The notes beneath the pieces were generated by a model, which was not told where the DNA came from, did not search any database, and saw only the letters and a list, made by a program, of their open reading frames with translations. This document shows positions 9,333 through 18,209 of a stretch of DNA of 64,000 bases, one piece after another. Origin of the DNA: Anaerococcus ihuae (GTDB lineage Bacteria; Bacillota; Clostridia; Tissierellales; Peptoniphilaceae); assembly GCF_928368155.1 (NCBI RefSeq), contig NZ_CAKMRU010000001.1, forward strand, positions 936,001-1,000,000, written 5' to 3'. Each line of letters begins with the position of its first letter. Position 1 is the stretch's first letter. Both the position numbers and the translations under genes were made by a program.

Positions 9333-10204
9333 AAATGAGTCAGAAAAATTCAAAAAAATTCATTGTGAATTTGATAGAAAGAATAAAAAATCATGATTTG
9401 ATGACCCTAGCATCATCCCTTTCCTATTATTTTTTGTCAGCTGCCATTCCAATGCTTTTGGTTTTATCAAATTTGGTGACAAAATATATGAAAGGAAATG
9501 AAGATGTGGTAATTGATTATATAAAACTTTTACCAGATTCAATAAAAGGAGTAATAATGATGATTGTTAAATCTATTATTGAATCATCTTCAGTTTCAAC
9601 AATTTCAACCATAACTTTAATCTTTGCCCTCTGGTCAGCATCAAAAGGAGTTTCAAAATTAATTCTTGCAATTAACGTTGCCTACGGCCTTGAAGATGAT
9701 CATTCTTTGATAAAAAATAAAATATTTGGGTTTTTGTATACCTTTGTATTAATTTTTATCCTTATTTTTATATTTTTATTAAGAATTTATTCAAAGGGAA
9801 TATTTAATTTAATAGGTAATGTATTAAAACTTTTAAATTCAGATTTTTCAATAAAAGAATTTTCATGGTTAGTAAATTTAGTATCGGGAATTGTCCCACC
9901 GCTAATTTTAATATTTGGACTAGGCCTTCTTTATAAATTTGCCCCCTACAATAATTCTATAAAAGTAAGTTTTAAAGATGCCTTGGTAGGTTCAATTTCA
10001 ACAGGAATAATGATTACTATAACAAGTTTTGGATATTCGTTTTTCTTAAATAATCTAAGCAATATGTCAGTAATTTATGGGGCCTTGGCAGGAATAATTG
10101 CCTTTTTAGTTTGGATGCTTTTATTTTCTCTTACAATAATTTTGGGAGCAGAAATTATAGCAGCTTATATGAAGACAAAAAACACTTTTAGGAAGTTAAA
10201 ATAA
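9329..10204 (+). CDS. YihY/BrkB family inner-membrane protein
   Basis: Integral membrane protein of the YihY/virulence factor BrkB family, function unsettled. The 291 residues contain the family opening LASSLSYYFLSAAIPMLLVLSNLV and about six hydrophobic segments (roughly 30-55, 85-110, 135-160, 185-215, 225-250, 255-280). The family motif region FALWSASKGVSKLILAINVAYG is present near 100-121, and FLVWMLLFSLTIILGAEI near the end. Overlaps at both ends with the peptidase and radical SAM genes point to one transcript. Confidence 0.9.
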   Translation: MKMSQKNSKKFIVNLIERIKNHDLMTLASSLSYYFLSAAIPMLLVLSNLVTKYMKGNEDVVIDYIKLLPDSIKGVIMMIVKSIIESSSVSTISTITLIFALWSASKGVSKLILAINVAYGLEDDHSLIKNKIFGFLYTFVLIFILIFIFLLRIYSKGIFNLIGNVLKLLNSDFSIKEFSWLVNLVSGIVPPLILIFGLGLLYKFAPYNNSIKVSFKDALVGSISTGIMITITSFGYSFFLNNLSNMSVIYGALAGIIAFLVWMLLFSLTIILGAEIIAAYMKTKNTFRKLK

Positions 10205-10896
10205 TGGAAAGATATGCAGAGATCGATAAAAAATATAAAAGAGAAATTGTACTTCTAAAAGCAAGACCTTGCAGGTGGGGAAAATGTAGGTTTTGCGATT
10301 ATATAGAAGATAACGAGCTTGATGAAGAAAAAATTGACCAAATAAATAAAAAAGTTTTGGAAAAAGTTACAGGAAAATACGGAGTTCTTGAAATTATAGA
10401 TTCAGCATCTTTTTTTGAACTAACAGAAAATACAAAAAAAATGATCAAAGACCTCGTTGATTCAAAAAATATCCACACCCTATTTTTTGAATGTCATTGG
10501 ATTTATAGAAATAAAATTAATGAAATAAGAAATTATTTTAAAAATCAAAAAATAATTATTAAAACTGGGGTAGAAACTTTCGACAATGATTTTCGTGAAA
10601 ATTATTTAAAAAAGGGAGCAAGTTTTAAAACTTATAAGGATATTTTAAAATATTTTGATTCTCCTTGCATTATGGTTGGAATAAAAGGTCAAACAAAAGA
10701 AATGATTGAAAAAGACATTGATATAATTTTAAATCATTTCTCCCATGCAACTGTAAATGTTTTTAATGAAAATTCAACCGATGTTAAAAGAGATAATGAG
10801 CTTGTAAAATGGTTTTTAGAAAAATATCACGAAAAATTAAAAGATAATCCAAAAATTGACTACCTATATAATATTACAGATTTTGGAGTAGGTTGA
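10204..10896 (+). CDS. Radical SAM superfamily protein
   Basis: Probable iron-sulfur radical SAM enzyme. The N-terminal LLKARPCRWGKCRFCDY contains cysteines spaced C-x4-C-x2-C, a variant of the usual C-x3-C-x2-C cluster motif. The downstream KTGVETFDNDFRENYLKKGASF resembles the SAM-binding GxExxxxxxR region of TIM-barrel radical SAM proteins. At 230 residues it is short, with no obvious accessory domain. It sits between the YihY gene and the 5-formyl-THF cyclo-ligase, overlapping both by 1 nt. Substrate unknown. Confidence 0.8.
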   Translation: MERYAEIDKKYKREIVLLKARPCRWGKCRFCDYIEDNELDEEKIDQINKKVLEKVTGKYGVLEIIDSASFFELTENTKKMIKDLVDSKNIHTLFFECHWIYRNKINEIRNYFKNQKIIIKTGVETFDNDFRENYLKKGASFKTYKDILKYFDSPCIMVGIKGQTKEMIEKDIDIILNHFSHATVNVFNENSTDVKRDNELVKWFLEKYHEKLKDNPKIDYLYNITDFGVG

Positions 10897-11432
10897 TGAA
10901 AAATGAGCTTAGAAGATATTTTTTAAATAACAGAAAAAAAATATCTAATTCTGATAAAAAAATTTGGGATGATGAGATAAAAAACAAAGTTATAGAAAGT
11001 AAAGCTTATAAAAATGCCAAATCAATTTTTATTTATTATTCAACAGTTGATGAAATTGATACAAAAGAAATAATTAAAAAAGCATTTTTAGATAAAAAGG
11101 AAATTTATATACCAAAAATTACAGGAAAACATAAAATGATTCCTGTTTTACTTAAATCCTTTGAAGATCTTACCTATGGAAAATATAAAATAAAAACATC
11201 AAGATTAGAAATAACAAATGAAAATATAGACCTTACTATAGTTCCAGGACTTTCATTTGATGAAAATAAATATAGGCTTGGCTATGGCGGTGGATTTTAT
11301 GATTATTATATAAAAAATCATAAATCCTTTTACATCGGTTTATTTTACCAAATAAATAAATCCTATAAATTAAATTTTGACGATTTTGACCAAAAATTAG
11401 ATTTAATAATTACAGATAAAAATATTTTCTAA
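10896..11432 (+). CDS. 5-formyltetrahydrofolate cyclo-ligase
   Basis: ATP-dependent conversion of 5-formyl-THF to 5,10-methenyl-THF. The 178 residues begin KNELRRYFLNNRKKIS and carry the family C-terminal signature LTIVPGLSFDENKYRLGYGGGFYDYYI (nucleotide and folate binding). A frame open from a TTG one codon earlier exists, but the ATG at 10896 overlaps the previous stop and has a GGAGTAGG site, so I use it. Last gene of the + strand operon; terminator at 11437-11476. Confidence 0.92.
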   Translation: MKNELRRYFLNNRKKISNSDKKIWDDEIKNKVIESKAYKNAKSIFIYYSTVDEIDTKEIIKKAFLDKKEIYIPKITGKHKMIPVLLKSFEDLTYGKYKIKTSRLEITNENIDLTIVPGLSFDENKYRLGYGGGFYDYYIKNHKSFYIGLFYQINKSYKLNFDDFDQKLDLIITDKNIF

Positions 11433-11436
11433 AGAA

Positions 11437-11476
11437 AAAACTCTAAAGTTTTATTTAAAACTTTAGAGTTTTTCTG
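11437..11476. terminator. Bidirectional intrinsic terminator
   Basis: Stem AAAAACTCTAAAGTTTT / TAAAACTTTAGAGTTTTT, about 16 bp, T-rich on both strands, between the converging cyclo-ligase gene and the small membrane protein gene. Confidence 0.85.
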
Positions 11477-11482
11477 TATATT

Positions 11483-11737
11483 TTAAAAAATTATAGATAT
11501 TATAGAAAAAATAGAAACACAAATTATAAGTAGATTCCAAAATAAAGACTTATTTTTATATACCAAAACAAAATTTACAAAAAATATAATATAAAAAATA
11601 AATGTGATTAATTTAGCTAAATTTTCAGGCACCTTATATCCAAAGTAAGAACTAACTATAAGAAAAATCATAGCTATAGCAAAAATCGCTCTTATAGTTT
11701 TATAATATAAATTATCCTTTAGCATTTCAAAATTCAT
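11483..11737 (-). CDS. Small membrane protein, probably iron-regulated
   Basis: An 84-residue protein with three predicted hydrophobic helices (about 14-32, 40-60, 64-84) and almost no soluble part. I do not recognise a family. The ATG has a strong GGGAGGA ribosome site. The interest is upstream: a TTGAGA/TATAAT promoter overlapped by a Fur-box-like sequence (11812-11830), so expression is probably induced by iron or other metal limitation. It is monocistronic between two terminators. Confidence 0.75.
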   Translation of the reverse strand: MNFEMLKDNLYYKTIRAIFAIAMIFLIVSSYFGYKVPENLAKLITFIFYIIFFVNFVLVYKNKSLFWNLLIICVSIFSIISIIF

Positions 11738-11803
11738 ATTATTCCTCCCATAATGAAATATTTTTAATTTTGAGTTTTTATTATTGACTTATATTATAAT
11801 ATT

Positions 11804-11832
11804 ATTATAAAGAAAATTATAATCATTCTCAA
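11804..11832 (-). promoter_or_regulatory. Promoter with overlapping Fur-box-like operator
   Basis: Minus strand -35 TTGAGA (11827-11832), 17-bp spacer, -10 TATAAT (11804-11809). Positions 11812-11830 on the + strand match the 19-bp Fur consensus GATAATGATAATCATTATC at 16 of 19 positions. The site covers the spacer and most of the -35, the usual arrangement for repression. Confidence 0.65.
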
Positions 11833-11902
11833 TACTTTTTGAGAAAATTTTTGCTAATAATTTATCATTACTTAACTGTATCAAATTCTTGTTTATATAA
11901 AT

Positions 11903-11945
11903 AAGACAGCAAAGTTAAGTTTTTCCTAACTTTGCTGTCTTTTAA
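11903..11945. terminator. Intrinsic terminator downstream of serS
   Basis: AAGACAGCAAAGTTAAG / CTAACTTTGCTGTCTT stem of about 16 bp with a T-rich loop. It lies 28 nt past the serS stop on the minus strand; the better T tract is on the + strand. Confidence 0.7.
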
Positions 11946-11972
11946 TTTTTTATTTAAAGCTAAATAATACTA

Positions 11973-13262
11973 TTATTTATTTTTTGGAAGCAACTTTTCC
12001 ATTCCACCCATATACATTTGTAGTGGTTTTGGAATTTTAACTGATCCGTCTTCTTGTAATAGGTTTTCTAAAAATGCAATTAACATTCTTGGAGGAGCTA
12101 CTACTGTATTATTTAATGTGTGGGCAAAATAATTTCCTTTTTCTCCTCTTAATCTTATTTTAAGTCTTCTTGCTTGAGCATCTCCAAGATTTGAACAAGA
12201 ACCAACTTCAAAATATTTTCCTTGTCTTGGGCTCCACGCTTCAACGTCACAAGATTTTACTTTTAAATCTGCCAAATCTCCTGAACAACATTCGAGTGTT
12301 CTTACAGGAATCTCAAGTGATCTGAAAAATTCTACAGTATTTTGCCATAATTCATCATAAAATTTCTTTGAATCTTCTGGTTTACAAATTATAACCATTT
12401 CTTGTTTTTCAAATTGGTGAATTCTATAAACTCCACGTTCTTCAATTCCATGAGCTCCAACTTCTTTTCTAAAACATGGTGAATATGAAGTCATTTTTAA
12501 TGGCATATCATCTTCGTCTGTGATAGAATTTATAAATTTACCAATCATTGAGTGTTCACTTGTTCCGATTAAATATAAGTCTTCGCCTTCGATTTTATAC
12601 ATCATATCTTCCATCTCAGAAAAGCTCATTACTCCTGTAACAACGTCAGATCTAATCATAAATGGAGGAATGTGGTATTCATATCCCTTATCAATCATAA
12701 AATCCCTTGCATAAGAAAGAATTGCTGAATGAAGTCTTGCAATATCTCCTTTTAAATAATAAAAACCTGCTCCTGATGTATCTCTTGCAGAATCTAAATC
12801 AATTCCATTAAATGTTTCCATAATATCAACGTGATAAGGAACTTCATAATCTGGAGTTACATTTTCACCAAATCTTTCGATTTCTACATTTTCTGTATCA
12901 TCTTTTCCTATTGGAACTGAATCGTCAATCATTTGTGGAATGACTTGCATTTTTTCTTTTAATTGGTCTTGGAATTTTCTTGTATCTTCTTCAATTTGAA
13001 CAAGTTTTTCATTTATATCTGAAACTTCTTCTTTTACTTTTTCAGCCTCATCTTTTTTTCCTTGACCCATAAGAGCACCAATTTGCTTTGATGTTTTATT
13101 TCTTTTTGCCCTTAAATTATCTCCTTCAGTTTTTACATCCCTTAATTTTTCATCAAGTTCAATAACTTCATCTACCAAAACTAATTTTTCATCTTGGAAT
13201 TTTTTCTTAATATTTTCCTTAACTAGTTCTGGATTTTCTCTAACAAATTTTATGTCTAACAT
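11973..13262 (-). CDS. serS: Seryl-tRNA synthetase
   Basis: Charges tRNA-Ser, and tRNA-Sec where present. The 429 residues comprise an N-terminal coiled-coil arm (about 30-100) and a class II catalytic core with motif 2 FRKEVGAHG...YRIHQFEKQEMV and motif 3 NTVVAPPRMLIAFLENL. I place the start at MLDIKFVREN, because TAGGAGGAAA sits just before that ATG; the frame is open 13 codons further, into the leader. Expression is controlled by an upstream T-box with a UCC serine specifier. Confidence 0.96.
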   Translation of the reverse strand: MLDIKFVRENPELVKENIKKKFQDEKLVLVDEVIELDEKLRDVKTEGDNLRAKRNKTSKQIGALMGQGKKDEAEKVKEEVSDINEKLVQIEEDTRKFQDQLKEKMQVIPQMIDDSVPIGKDDTENVEIERFGENVTPDYEVPYHVDIMETFNGIDLDSARDTSGAGFYYLKGDIARLHSAILSYARDFMIDKGYEYHIPPFMIRSDVVTGVMSFSEMEDMMYKIEGEDLYLIGTSEHSMIGKFINSITDEDDMPLKMTSYSPCFRKEVGAHGIEERGVYRIHQFEKQEMVIICKPEDSKKFYDELWQNTVEFFRSLEIPVRTLECCSGDLADLKVKSCDVEAWSPRQGKYFEVGSCSNLGDAQARRLKIRLRGEKGNYFAHTLNNTVVAPPRMLIAFLENLLQEDGSVKIPKPLQMYMGGMEKLLPKNK

Positions 13263-13286
13263 TTTTCCTCCTAAATTTTTTACAAA

Positions 13287-13480
13287 AAAATCCCGCCCCA
13301 AAAAGGGACGAGATTATCGCGGTACCACCCAAATTAATGAAATAAATTCATTCACTTTAAAATTTATAAGCTCAAAGACGGATTCATTAACTTTCACCAA
13401 AGATTTTCACCAACCATCTTCTCTCTAAAGGCTATTTTTAATTACTACTTCTCATCACAGCTTTATTCAATTAATTCTAA
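13287..13480 (-). promoter_or_regulatory. Serine-specific T-box leader of serS
   Basis: Minus strand leader with the Stem I AGAGAG region, specifier UCC (complement of 13380-13382) in the context GAA-UCC-GU-CUUUGAG, and the T-box GGTGGTACCGCG (13318-13329). It is followed by a terminator hairpin (about 13290-13314) with a T run. Uncharged tRNA-Ser would stabilise the antiterminator and raise serS expression. The promoter is probably TTGAAA (13501-13506)/TATATT (13479-13484), 16-bp spacer, overlapping the end of nnrE. Confidence 0.92.
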
Positions 13481-13502
13481 TATACTTTTATTTTTATTTT
13501 TT

Positions 13503-14165
13503 TCAAATATTTATAAATTTTTCGATTGCTTTTTTTGGAAGGCCTATATCACAAACAACGGTTTTATCTCTAAAATAATTATCTTCATAAAGACCCTTTT
13601 TTAAAATTTGCATACAAACAATTAAATCACTATCGACATAAGATCCATAATTATTTTCACCATTTGCATCAAAACCTGAAGGCAAATCAATCGAGATTGT
13701 ATAGATATTTTTTTCATTTATTAACTCAATAATATTGGCATAAATTCCAGAAACAGGTCTATTTAGTCCAGTTCCAAAAATTCCATCAATAATTGTATTT
13801 ACCCTATCAAGATTATTTCTTAAAAAATTCATATCTTCAATCGTTTCAATTGGATAAATATCTTCTGTAAGATTTTTACAAGCATTATAATTTATAATAA
13901 AATCTTTACTCGCCTTATTCTTATTTCCAATAATATAAATATGGCAATTTTTTCCAAGAGCAAGTAAATTTCTTGCAAGAGCAAGTCCATCTGCTCCATT
14001 ATTTCCACAAGAAACAATAATTGCAAAAGAGTGTCTTATATCAAGATTAATATTTTCCATCACAGAAAGTGCTGCCCTTTCAACCAAGCACAAAGATGGA
14101 ATTTTAATCTCATTTATTGCAAATCTATCAATATTTTGCATGGTTTCACGATCTACTAAAAGCAT
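13503..14165 (-). CDS. nnrE: NAD(P)H-hydrate epimerase (YjeF N-terminal domain only)
   Basis: Epimerises damaged NAD(P)HX so that the dehydratase can repair it. The 220 residues cover only the YjeF_N Rossmann-like domain: SCGNNGADGLALARNL near 48-63, DGIFGTGLNRPVSG near 115-128, and SIDLPSGFDANG. Many bacteria fuse this to the ADP-dependent dehydratase NnrD; here the protein ends before it and no dehydratase follows. It is adjacent to the dnaI gene with a 9-nt gap. Confidence 0.9.
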   Translation of the reverse strand: MLLVDRETMQNIDRFAINEIKIPSLCLVERAALSVMENINLDIRHSFAIIVSCGNNGADGLALARNLLALGKNCHIYIIGNKNKASKDFIINYNACKNLTEDIYPIETIEDMNFLRNNLDRVNTIIDGIFGTGLNRPVSGIYANIIELINEKNIYTISIDLPSGFDANGENNYGSYVDSDLIVCMQILKKGLYEDNYFRDKTVVCDIGLPKKAIEKFINI

Positions 14166-14174
14166 AATTTACTC

Positions 14175-15134
14175 CTAAAATGAAAGTCTTAAATCTTCTC
14201 CAAAAATTTCCATTACATGGCTTGAACCAATAATTCTCGAAAAAATCCTATCCCCGTAAAATTCCATAAGCTCATCTTCAGAATAATTTGATGAAAAAAT
14301 TATAGGTTTTTTGTTGATAATCCTATCATTTACAATTTCAAATAAATTTGATTCATTAGAATTTCTATCATTTTCACTACCCAAATCATCAATTATCAAA
14401 AGGTCAGACTCAAAAATCAAGTCATATCTTTCTTTTAATTCTTCTTTTCTTTCAGAAAAAGCATATAAATAATCATTCATAAAAGAAAATAATTTTGTAG
14501 CTGTAAGGTAAAGGACAGAATAATTTTTATCCAAAATTTCCTTGGCAATAGAATTTATCAAAAAAGTCTTTCCCCTTCCCACATCTCCAAAAATATAAAG
14601 ATTTCTATAAGAATTTGGAAAATCATCCGCGTATGCCTTGGCTTCATTTGCAATTCTTTTTATATTTTCATAAGGACTTATCGGATAATCCTTGTATAGA
14701 TTTTTTGAATATAAGTTCGGATTAAAAGTCCTAAAATTTTCTCTTTGAACAAGCCTACTTATATTTGATTGGGAATATTTTTTTTCAATAATAAGTTTTT
14801 TCCTACAAGAACAAGTTTTTGTATTTACAAAACCAGTATCTTTGCAAATTTCACAATGATAGTGGATTTTAAGATAATCTTTAGGATAGGAATTTTTTAT
14901 TAAAATTTCTTCTTTTTCCCTATCAAGTTCTCTCAATTTTTTCTTAAATTCTTCTACATCCATTCCCCCTTGGGCAATTTTTGCTCCTTGTTGGCCAAAA
15001 GATGCAATTGTCTTATCAATAACCCTAATTCTTGGGAATTTTTCGTAGATTTCTTTTTTTCTTTTTTCCTGATTTTTTATATTATCTATTCTTCTTTTTT
15101 CAATTATTCTTGAAATATTATCATTGGGACTCAT
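14175..15134 (-). CDS. dnaI: Primosomal helicase loader, DnaI/DnaC-like ATPase
   Basis: AAA+ loader that places the replicative helicase on DNA. Residues 100-125 hold a zinc-binding cluster (HYHCEICKDTGFVNTKTCSCRKK). Walker A is GDVGRGKTFL near residue 170, Walker B LLIIDDLGSE near 232, and sensor-like FSSNYSEDEL near 280. The length of 319 is typical. It overlaps the DnaD-domain gene by 4 nt and lies with dnaB, as expected for a primosome cluster. Confidence 0.92.
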   Translation of the reverse strand: MSPNDNISRIIEKRRIDNIKNQEKRKKEIYEKFPRIRVIDKTIASFGQQGAKIAQGGMDVEEFKKKLRELDREKEEILIKNSYPKDYLKIHYHCEICKDTGFVNTKTCSCRKKLIIEKKYSQSNISRLVQRENFRTFNPNLYSKNLYKDYPISPYENIKRIANEAKAYADDFPNSYRNLYIFGDVGRGKTFLINSIAKEILDKNYSVLYLTATKLFSFMNDYLYAFSERKEELKERYDLIFESDLLIIDDLGSENDRNSNESNLFEIVNDRIINKKPIIFSSNYSEDELMEFYGDRIFSRIIGSSHVMEIFGEDLRLSF

Positions 15135-15892
15135 TTTCTATCCCCTCCTTCAAGAATTCTTCTAAATCTTTCTTCCCTTGCCTTTTCGGCAAAAGATTTT
15201 TCTTTTGAATTTCTATTTTTTGACCTATAAACTTTCTTGGCACTTTTATATTTTCTTGGAGATTTTTCCCTCAATAGTTTTGCCCTTTCTTCTTTTATTT
15301 TTAAATCATTTAAAGAAAAAACGCTTTGGTCTCTCCAGGTTTTTAAAAATCCCATTACATATTTTACATCAACATTATTAACTTCTTTTGCTTGCCTAAA
15401 AGCTTCAGTAACAAGCTCAGGATCTTGCTTATATTCTTCCAAAGTTTCTTGAATTCTTCTAATATCTTGTGGGGTAAGCTGTCTTTGGATAATTCTTTCA
15501 ACCTGATCAAACATTACAGATTTTCTTTTTGAAATATCAAGCATATTTTCCCCATGATTTTCATTAGAATTTCCAAAGTAGGCTTGTCTTAGGGAAATTA
15601 TTTCAAGATAAAAGCTCCCATCGCCCCTATCTTTTTTCCTAAACACACCCATATTTATCCAATATGAAATTATTTCATTCATTTTTTCATCATCAAAAAT
15701 AAGTTGTTTTTTTATTTTTTCTAAATCAACTTCTCCGCTAGATTTTAAATCCTTATATATAAGCAAAAAAACTTTTAGGCTATCACCGTCTGCCATGGGA
15801 ACATATGTATTTAAAAACATATTTTCAAATGAAGTTTCCCCCATATCCAAACTTAAATTTTGAATTTTAAATTCCAAATTATTACCTTCCAT
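15131..15892 (-). CDS. DnaD domain primosome protein
   Basis: Replication initiation/restart protein of the DnaB(Bsu)/DnaD group. Residues 30-90 resemble the DnaD N-terminal winged helix (FLLIYKDLKSSGEVDLEKIKKQL). Residues 130-195 are the DnaD C-terminal domain, with VERIIQRQLTPQDIRRIQETLEE and the family-typical VKYVMGFLKTW ending. The tail of about 55 residues is very basic. The gene overlaps dnaI by 4 nt and the GNAT gene by 11 nt. Confidence 0.88.
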   Translation of the reverse strand: MEGNNLEFKIQNLSLDMGETSFENMFLNTYVPMADGDSLKVFLLIYKDLKSSGEVDLEKIKKQLIFDDEKMNEIISYWINMGVFRKKDRGDGSFYLEIISLRQAYFGNSNENHGENMLDISKRKSVMFDQVERIIQRQLTPQDIRRIQETLEEYKQDPELVTEAFRQAKEVNNVDVKYVMGFLKTWRDQSVFSLNDLKIKEERAKLLREKSPRKYKSAKKVYRSKNRNSKEKSFAEKAREERFRRILEGGDRK

Positions 15893-16445
15893 CTTTTCTT
15901 ATTTTCATTTTTGTAATTAAACTATAGATTTTGCCATTTTTTGTTAAAAAATATTTTTCATCTGGAAAAACTTCTTGATTTTCAAAAATTTCTGTGGTAT
16001 TTCCAATTTTTCTAAAACCTAATTTTTCGTACAAAGAAATCGCTCTTTTATTAAAATTATTTACATCAAGGTTTAGCTCGTGAAATTTTAAATCATTAAA
16101 ATAATAATCAAGTAAAATTTTCATAGCCTTATAGCCAAAACCTTTTGACGTATATTTTGGATCAAAAACAATGCCCAATTCACTTTTCCTTAGAATTGGA
16201 TTGTAATTTTTTAGGCCAATAAAGGCAATAAATTCGTCATCATCAATTTTTCTTACTGCAAAATATCTTTTTCTATAAATATTTACATTCATAAACCAAA
16301 CTTCGCAGTCAATTTGAGAAAAATTTCCATAATTGTAGCCTTTTAGTCTTTCATCATCGTTCATTGACCATTTTCTTAAATCATAGGCATCATCTAAGTC
16401 TAATTTTTTTAAATATATGTCTTCGTCTTTTCCAATTATTTTCAT
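15882..16445 (-). CDS. GNAT family N-acetyltransferase
   Basis: Acetyl-CoA-dependent acetyltransferase of the RimJ/RimL-like group. The 187 residues begin with the beta-strand DIYLKKLDLDDAYDLRKW, and the acetyl-CoA loop region is LGIVFDPKYTSKGFGYKAMKILLDYYF (about 108-134), followed by ELNLDVNNFNKRAISLYEKLGFRKIG, a strong GNAT signature. It lies between dnaB and the DnaD gene with a 1-nt gap and an 11-nt overlap, so it is co-transcribed with replication genes. Acceptor unknown. Confidence 0.88.
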   Translation of the reverse strand: MKIIGKDEDIYLKKLDLDDAYDLRKWSMNDDERLKGYNYGNFSQIDCEVWFMNVNIYRKRYFAVRKIDDDEFIAFIGLKNYNPILRKSELGIVFDPKYTSKGFGYKAMKILLDYYFNDLKFHELNLDVNNFNKRAISLYEKLGFRKIGNTTEIFENQEVFPDEKYFLTKNGKIYSLITKMKIRKDGR

Positions 16446-16446
16446 T

Positions 16447-17769
16447 TTAATCTTCGTGTTTTAAATCTTTAAAAGTCGTACATTGTTTGTGGAAAAATAA
16501 TTCCATGAGCCCTGTTGGCCCATTTCTGTGCTTTGCCAAAATAACTTTTGCAACATTTGGATTATCATCTTCATCATAATAATCTTCTCTAAACAAAAGC
16601 ATAACAACATCAGCATCTTGCTCAATTGCTCCAGATTCACGAAGGTCTGATAAAATTGGCTTGTGGTCAGATCTTTTGTCGGCCTCACGAGATAATTGGG
16701 CAAGAGATAGAACTGGACAATTAATTTCTTTTGATAAAGATTTTAGTCCTCTTGAAATTTGTGCAATTTCTTGTTGCCTGTTATCAAATCTTCCCTCGCC
16801 TGTCATAAGTTGCAAATAATCAATTACAATTAAATCTAAACCTTCTTCAGCTTTTAATCTTTTGCACTTACTCCTAAGCTCTGACAAAGTTATGCCTGGA
16901 GTTTCGTCGACATAAATTTCTTTTTCTTTAATTTTTGTAATAGCATTTATTATTTCAATCCACTCGTCAGCCTCCAAATTTCCTGTAATTATTTTTTCAA
17001 GATCAATCATTGAAACCATAGAAATTAATCTTTGATTTAATTGGTAGGTTGACATTTCTAATGAAAAAAAGGCAACTGATTTTCCAGCATTTGCTGCATT
17101 CCATGCCATGGTAAGTCCAAGAGCAGTTTTTCCCATTGCAGGTCTTGCTGCAAGTAAAATTAATTGAGAATTTTGAAGACCTGATAATTTGTTGTCGACG
17201 CTTGAAATTCCTGTAGTAACTCCAGTAATTTTTCCATCATTTAAACTTAAAAGCTCCAATTGTTTGATTGTTTCATCCATAGTTTCTGAAACTCTCACAA
17301 GACCCTTTTCAAGATTTTTTTGGCTTATTTCAAAAATTTTTGATTCTGCCATCTCGATTACTTCTTTAGCATCTTTTTTTTGCTCGTAAGATTTTCCAAC
17401 TATATCATCGCAAGCTCCAATTAAAGCTCTAAGTAAGGCTTTTTCTTTGACATTTTCACAGTATTGGTCCATGTTTGGAGTATAAAATGAGGAGAGTGTT
17501 ATCTCTAAAATAAACTTCTCTCCCCCAACTTCTTCCAAGATGTTTTCTGATTTTAATTTTGAAATAAGACTTACTTCATCTATTTTTATATCTTTTTGAT
17601 ACATATTAACTAAAGTCTTATAAATTCTTTGGCATCTTGAATCATAAAACTCATATGGCTTTACCAATTGTATAGCCTGGTCTATGGTCTCACTTTTTTT
17701 AATTATACAACCAATTATGGCCATTTCTGAATTAATGTCACTAGGCATTTGCCTAAGAGACTCTTCCAT
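16447..17769 (-). CDS. dnaB: Replicative DNA helicase
   Basis: Hexameric helicase at the replication fork. The 440 residues show the N-terminal DnaB domain (about 8-110; NSEMAIIGCII) and the RecA-like C-terminal domain with Walker A AARPAMGKTALG near 209, MSTYQLNQRLISM, Walker B-type LDLIVIDYLQLMTG near 310, and QLSREADKRSDHKPILSDLRESGAIEQDADVV. The start overlaps the rplI stop by 1 nt. This is the protein called DnaC in Bacillus subtilis. Confidence 0.96.
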   Translation of the reverse strand: MEESLRQMPSDINSEMAIIGCIIKKSETIDQAIQLVKPYEFYDSRCQRIYKTLVNMYQKDIKIDEVSLISKLKSENILEEVGGEKFILEITLSSFYTPNMDQYCENVKEKALLRALIGACDDIVGKSYEQKKDAKEVIEMAESKIFEISQKNLEKGLVRVSETMDETIKQLELLSLNDGKITGVTTGISSVDNKLSGLQNSQLILLAARPAMGKTALGLTMAWNAANAGKSVAFFSLEMSTYQLNQRLISMVSMIDLEKIITGNLEADEWIEIINAITKIKEKEIYVDETPGITLSELRSKCKRLKAEEGLDLIVIDYLQLMTGEGRFDNRQQEIAQISRGLKSLSKEINCPVLSLAQLSREADKRSDHKPILSDLRESGAIEQDADVVMLLFREDYYDEDDNPNVAKVILAKHRNGPTGLMELFFHKQCTTFKDLKHED

Positions 17770-18209
17770 TATTCAGCCTCTACATTCACTTTTAATTTTG
17801 CAGAAATTTGTTGGTAGAGTTTAATTACAACTTCATAAGTACCTAATGAATCAATATCAGCCTTTTCAATTTTTTTCTTATCAACTTCTATATTTTTTTC
17901 ATCAAGTGCTTTTTTGATATCCATATTTGTAATTGAACCAAATAATTTTCCATTTTCTCCAGCTTTTACCTTGATTGTTACTTCTGTATTTTCAATTTTT
18001 TCTTTATTTTCGTTAGCTTCTTTAATATTTTTATCTTCTTCTTTTTGAAGCTCTTTTAAATGTTCATTAAGTTTTGCTAAATTTTCTTTATTTGCTTCTA
18101 CCCCAAGATTGTTTGGCAAAATATAGTTTCTAAAGTAACCTTGTTTTACATTTACAACTTCACCTTTTTTACCAATTTTTTTAACATCCTCAGTCAATAT
18201 TATCTTCAT
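17769..18209 (-). CDS. rplI: 50S ribosomal protein L9
   Basis: Ribosomal large subunit protein bL9, 146 residues. The N-terminal domain MKIILTEDVKKIGKKGEVVNVKQGYFRNYILP matches the family, joined by a long charged helix (about 42-75) to the C-terminal domain with GKLFGSIT. The order gdpP-rplI-dnaB is a conserved Firmicutes arrangement. Its start overlaps the gdpP end by 20 nt. Confidence 0.97.
   Translation of the reverse strand: MKIILTEDVKKIGKKGEVVNVKQGYFRNYILPNNLGVEANKENLAKLNEHLKELQKEEDKNIKEANENKEKIENTEVTIKVKAGENGKLFGSITNMDIKKALDEKNIEVDKKKIEKADIDSLGTYEVVIKLYQQISAKLKVNVEAE

Noticed and set aside
11973-13301. Longer serS reading frame starting 13 codons upstream
   Set aside because: Those codons fall in the T-box terminator tail, and AGGAGGAAA sits directly before MLDIKF.
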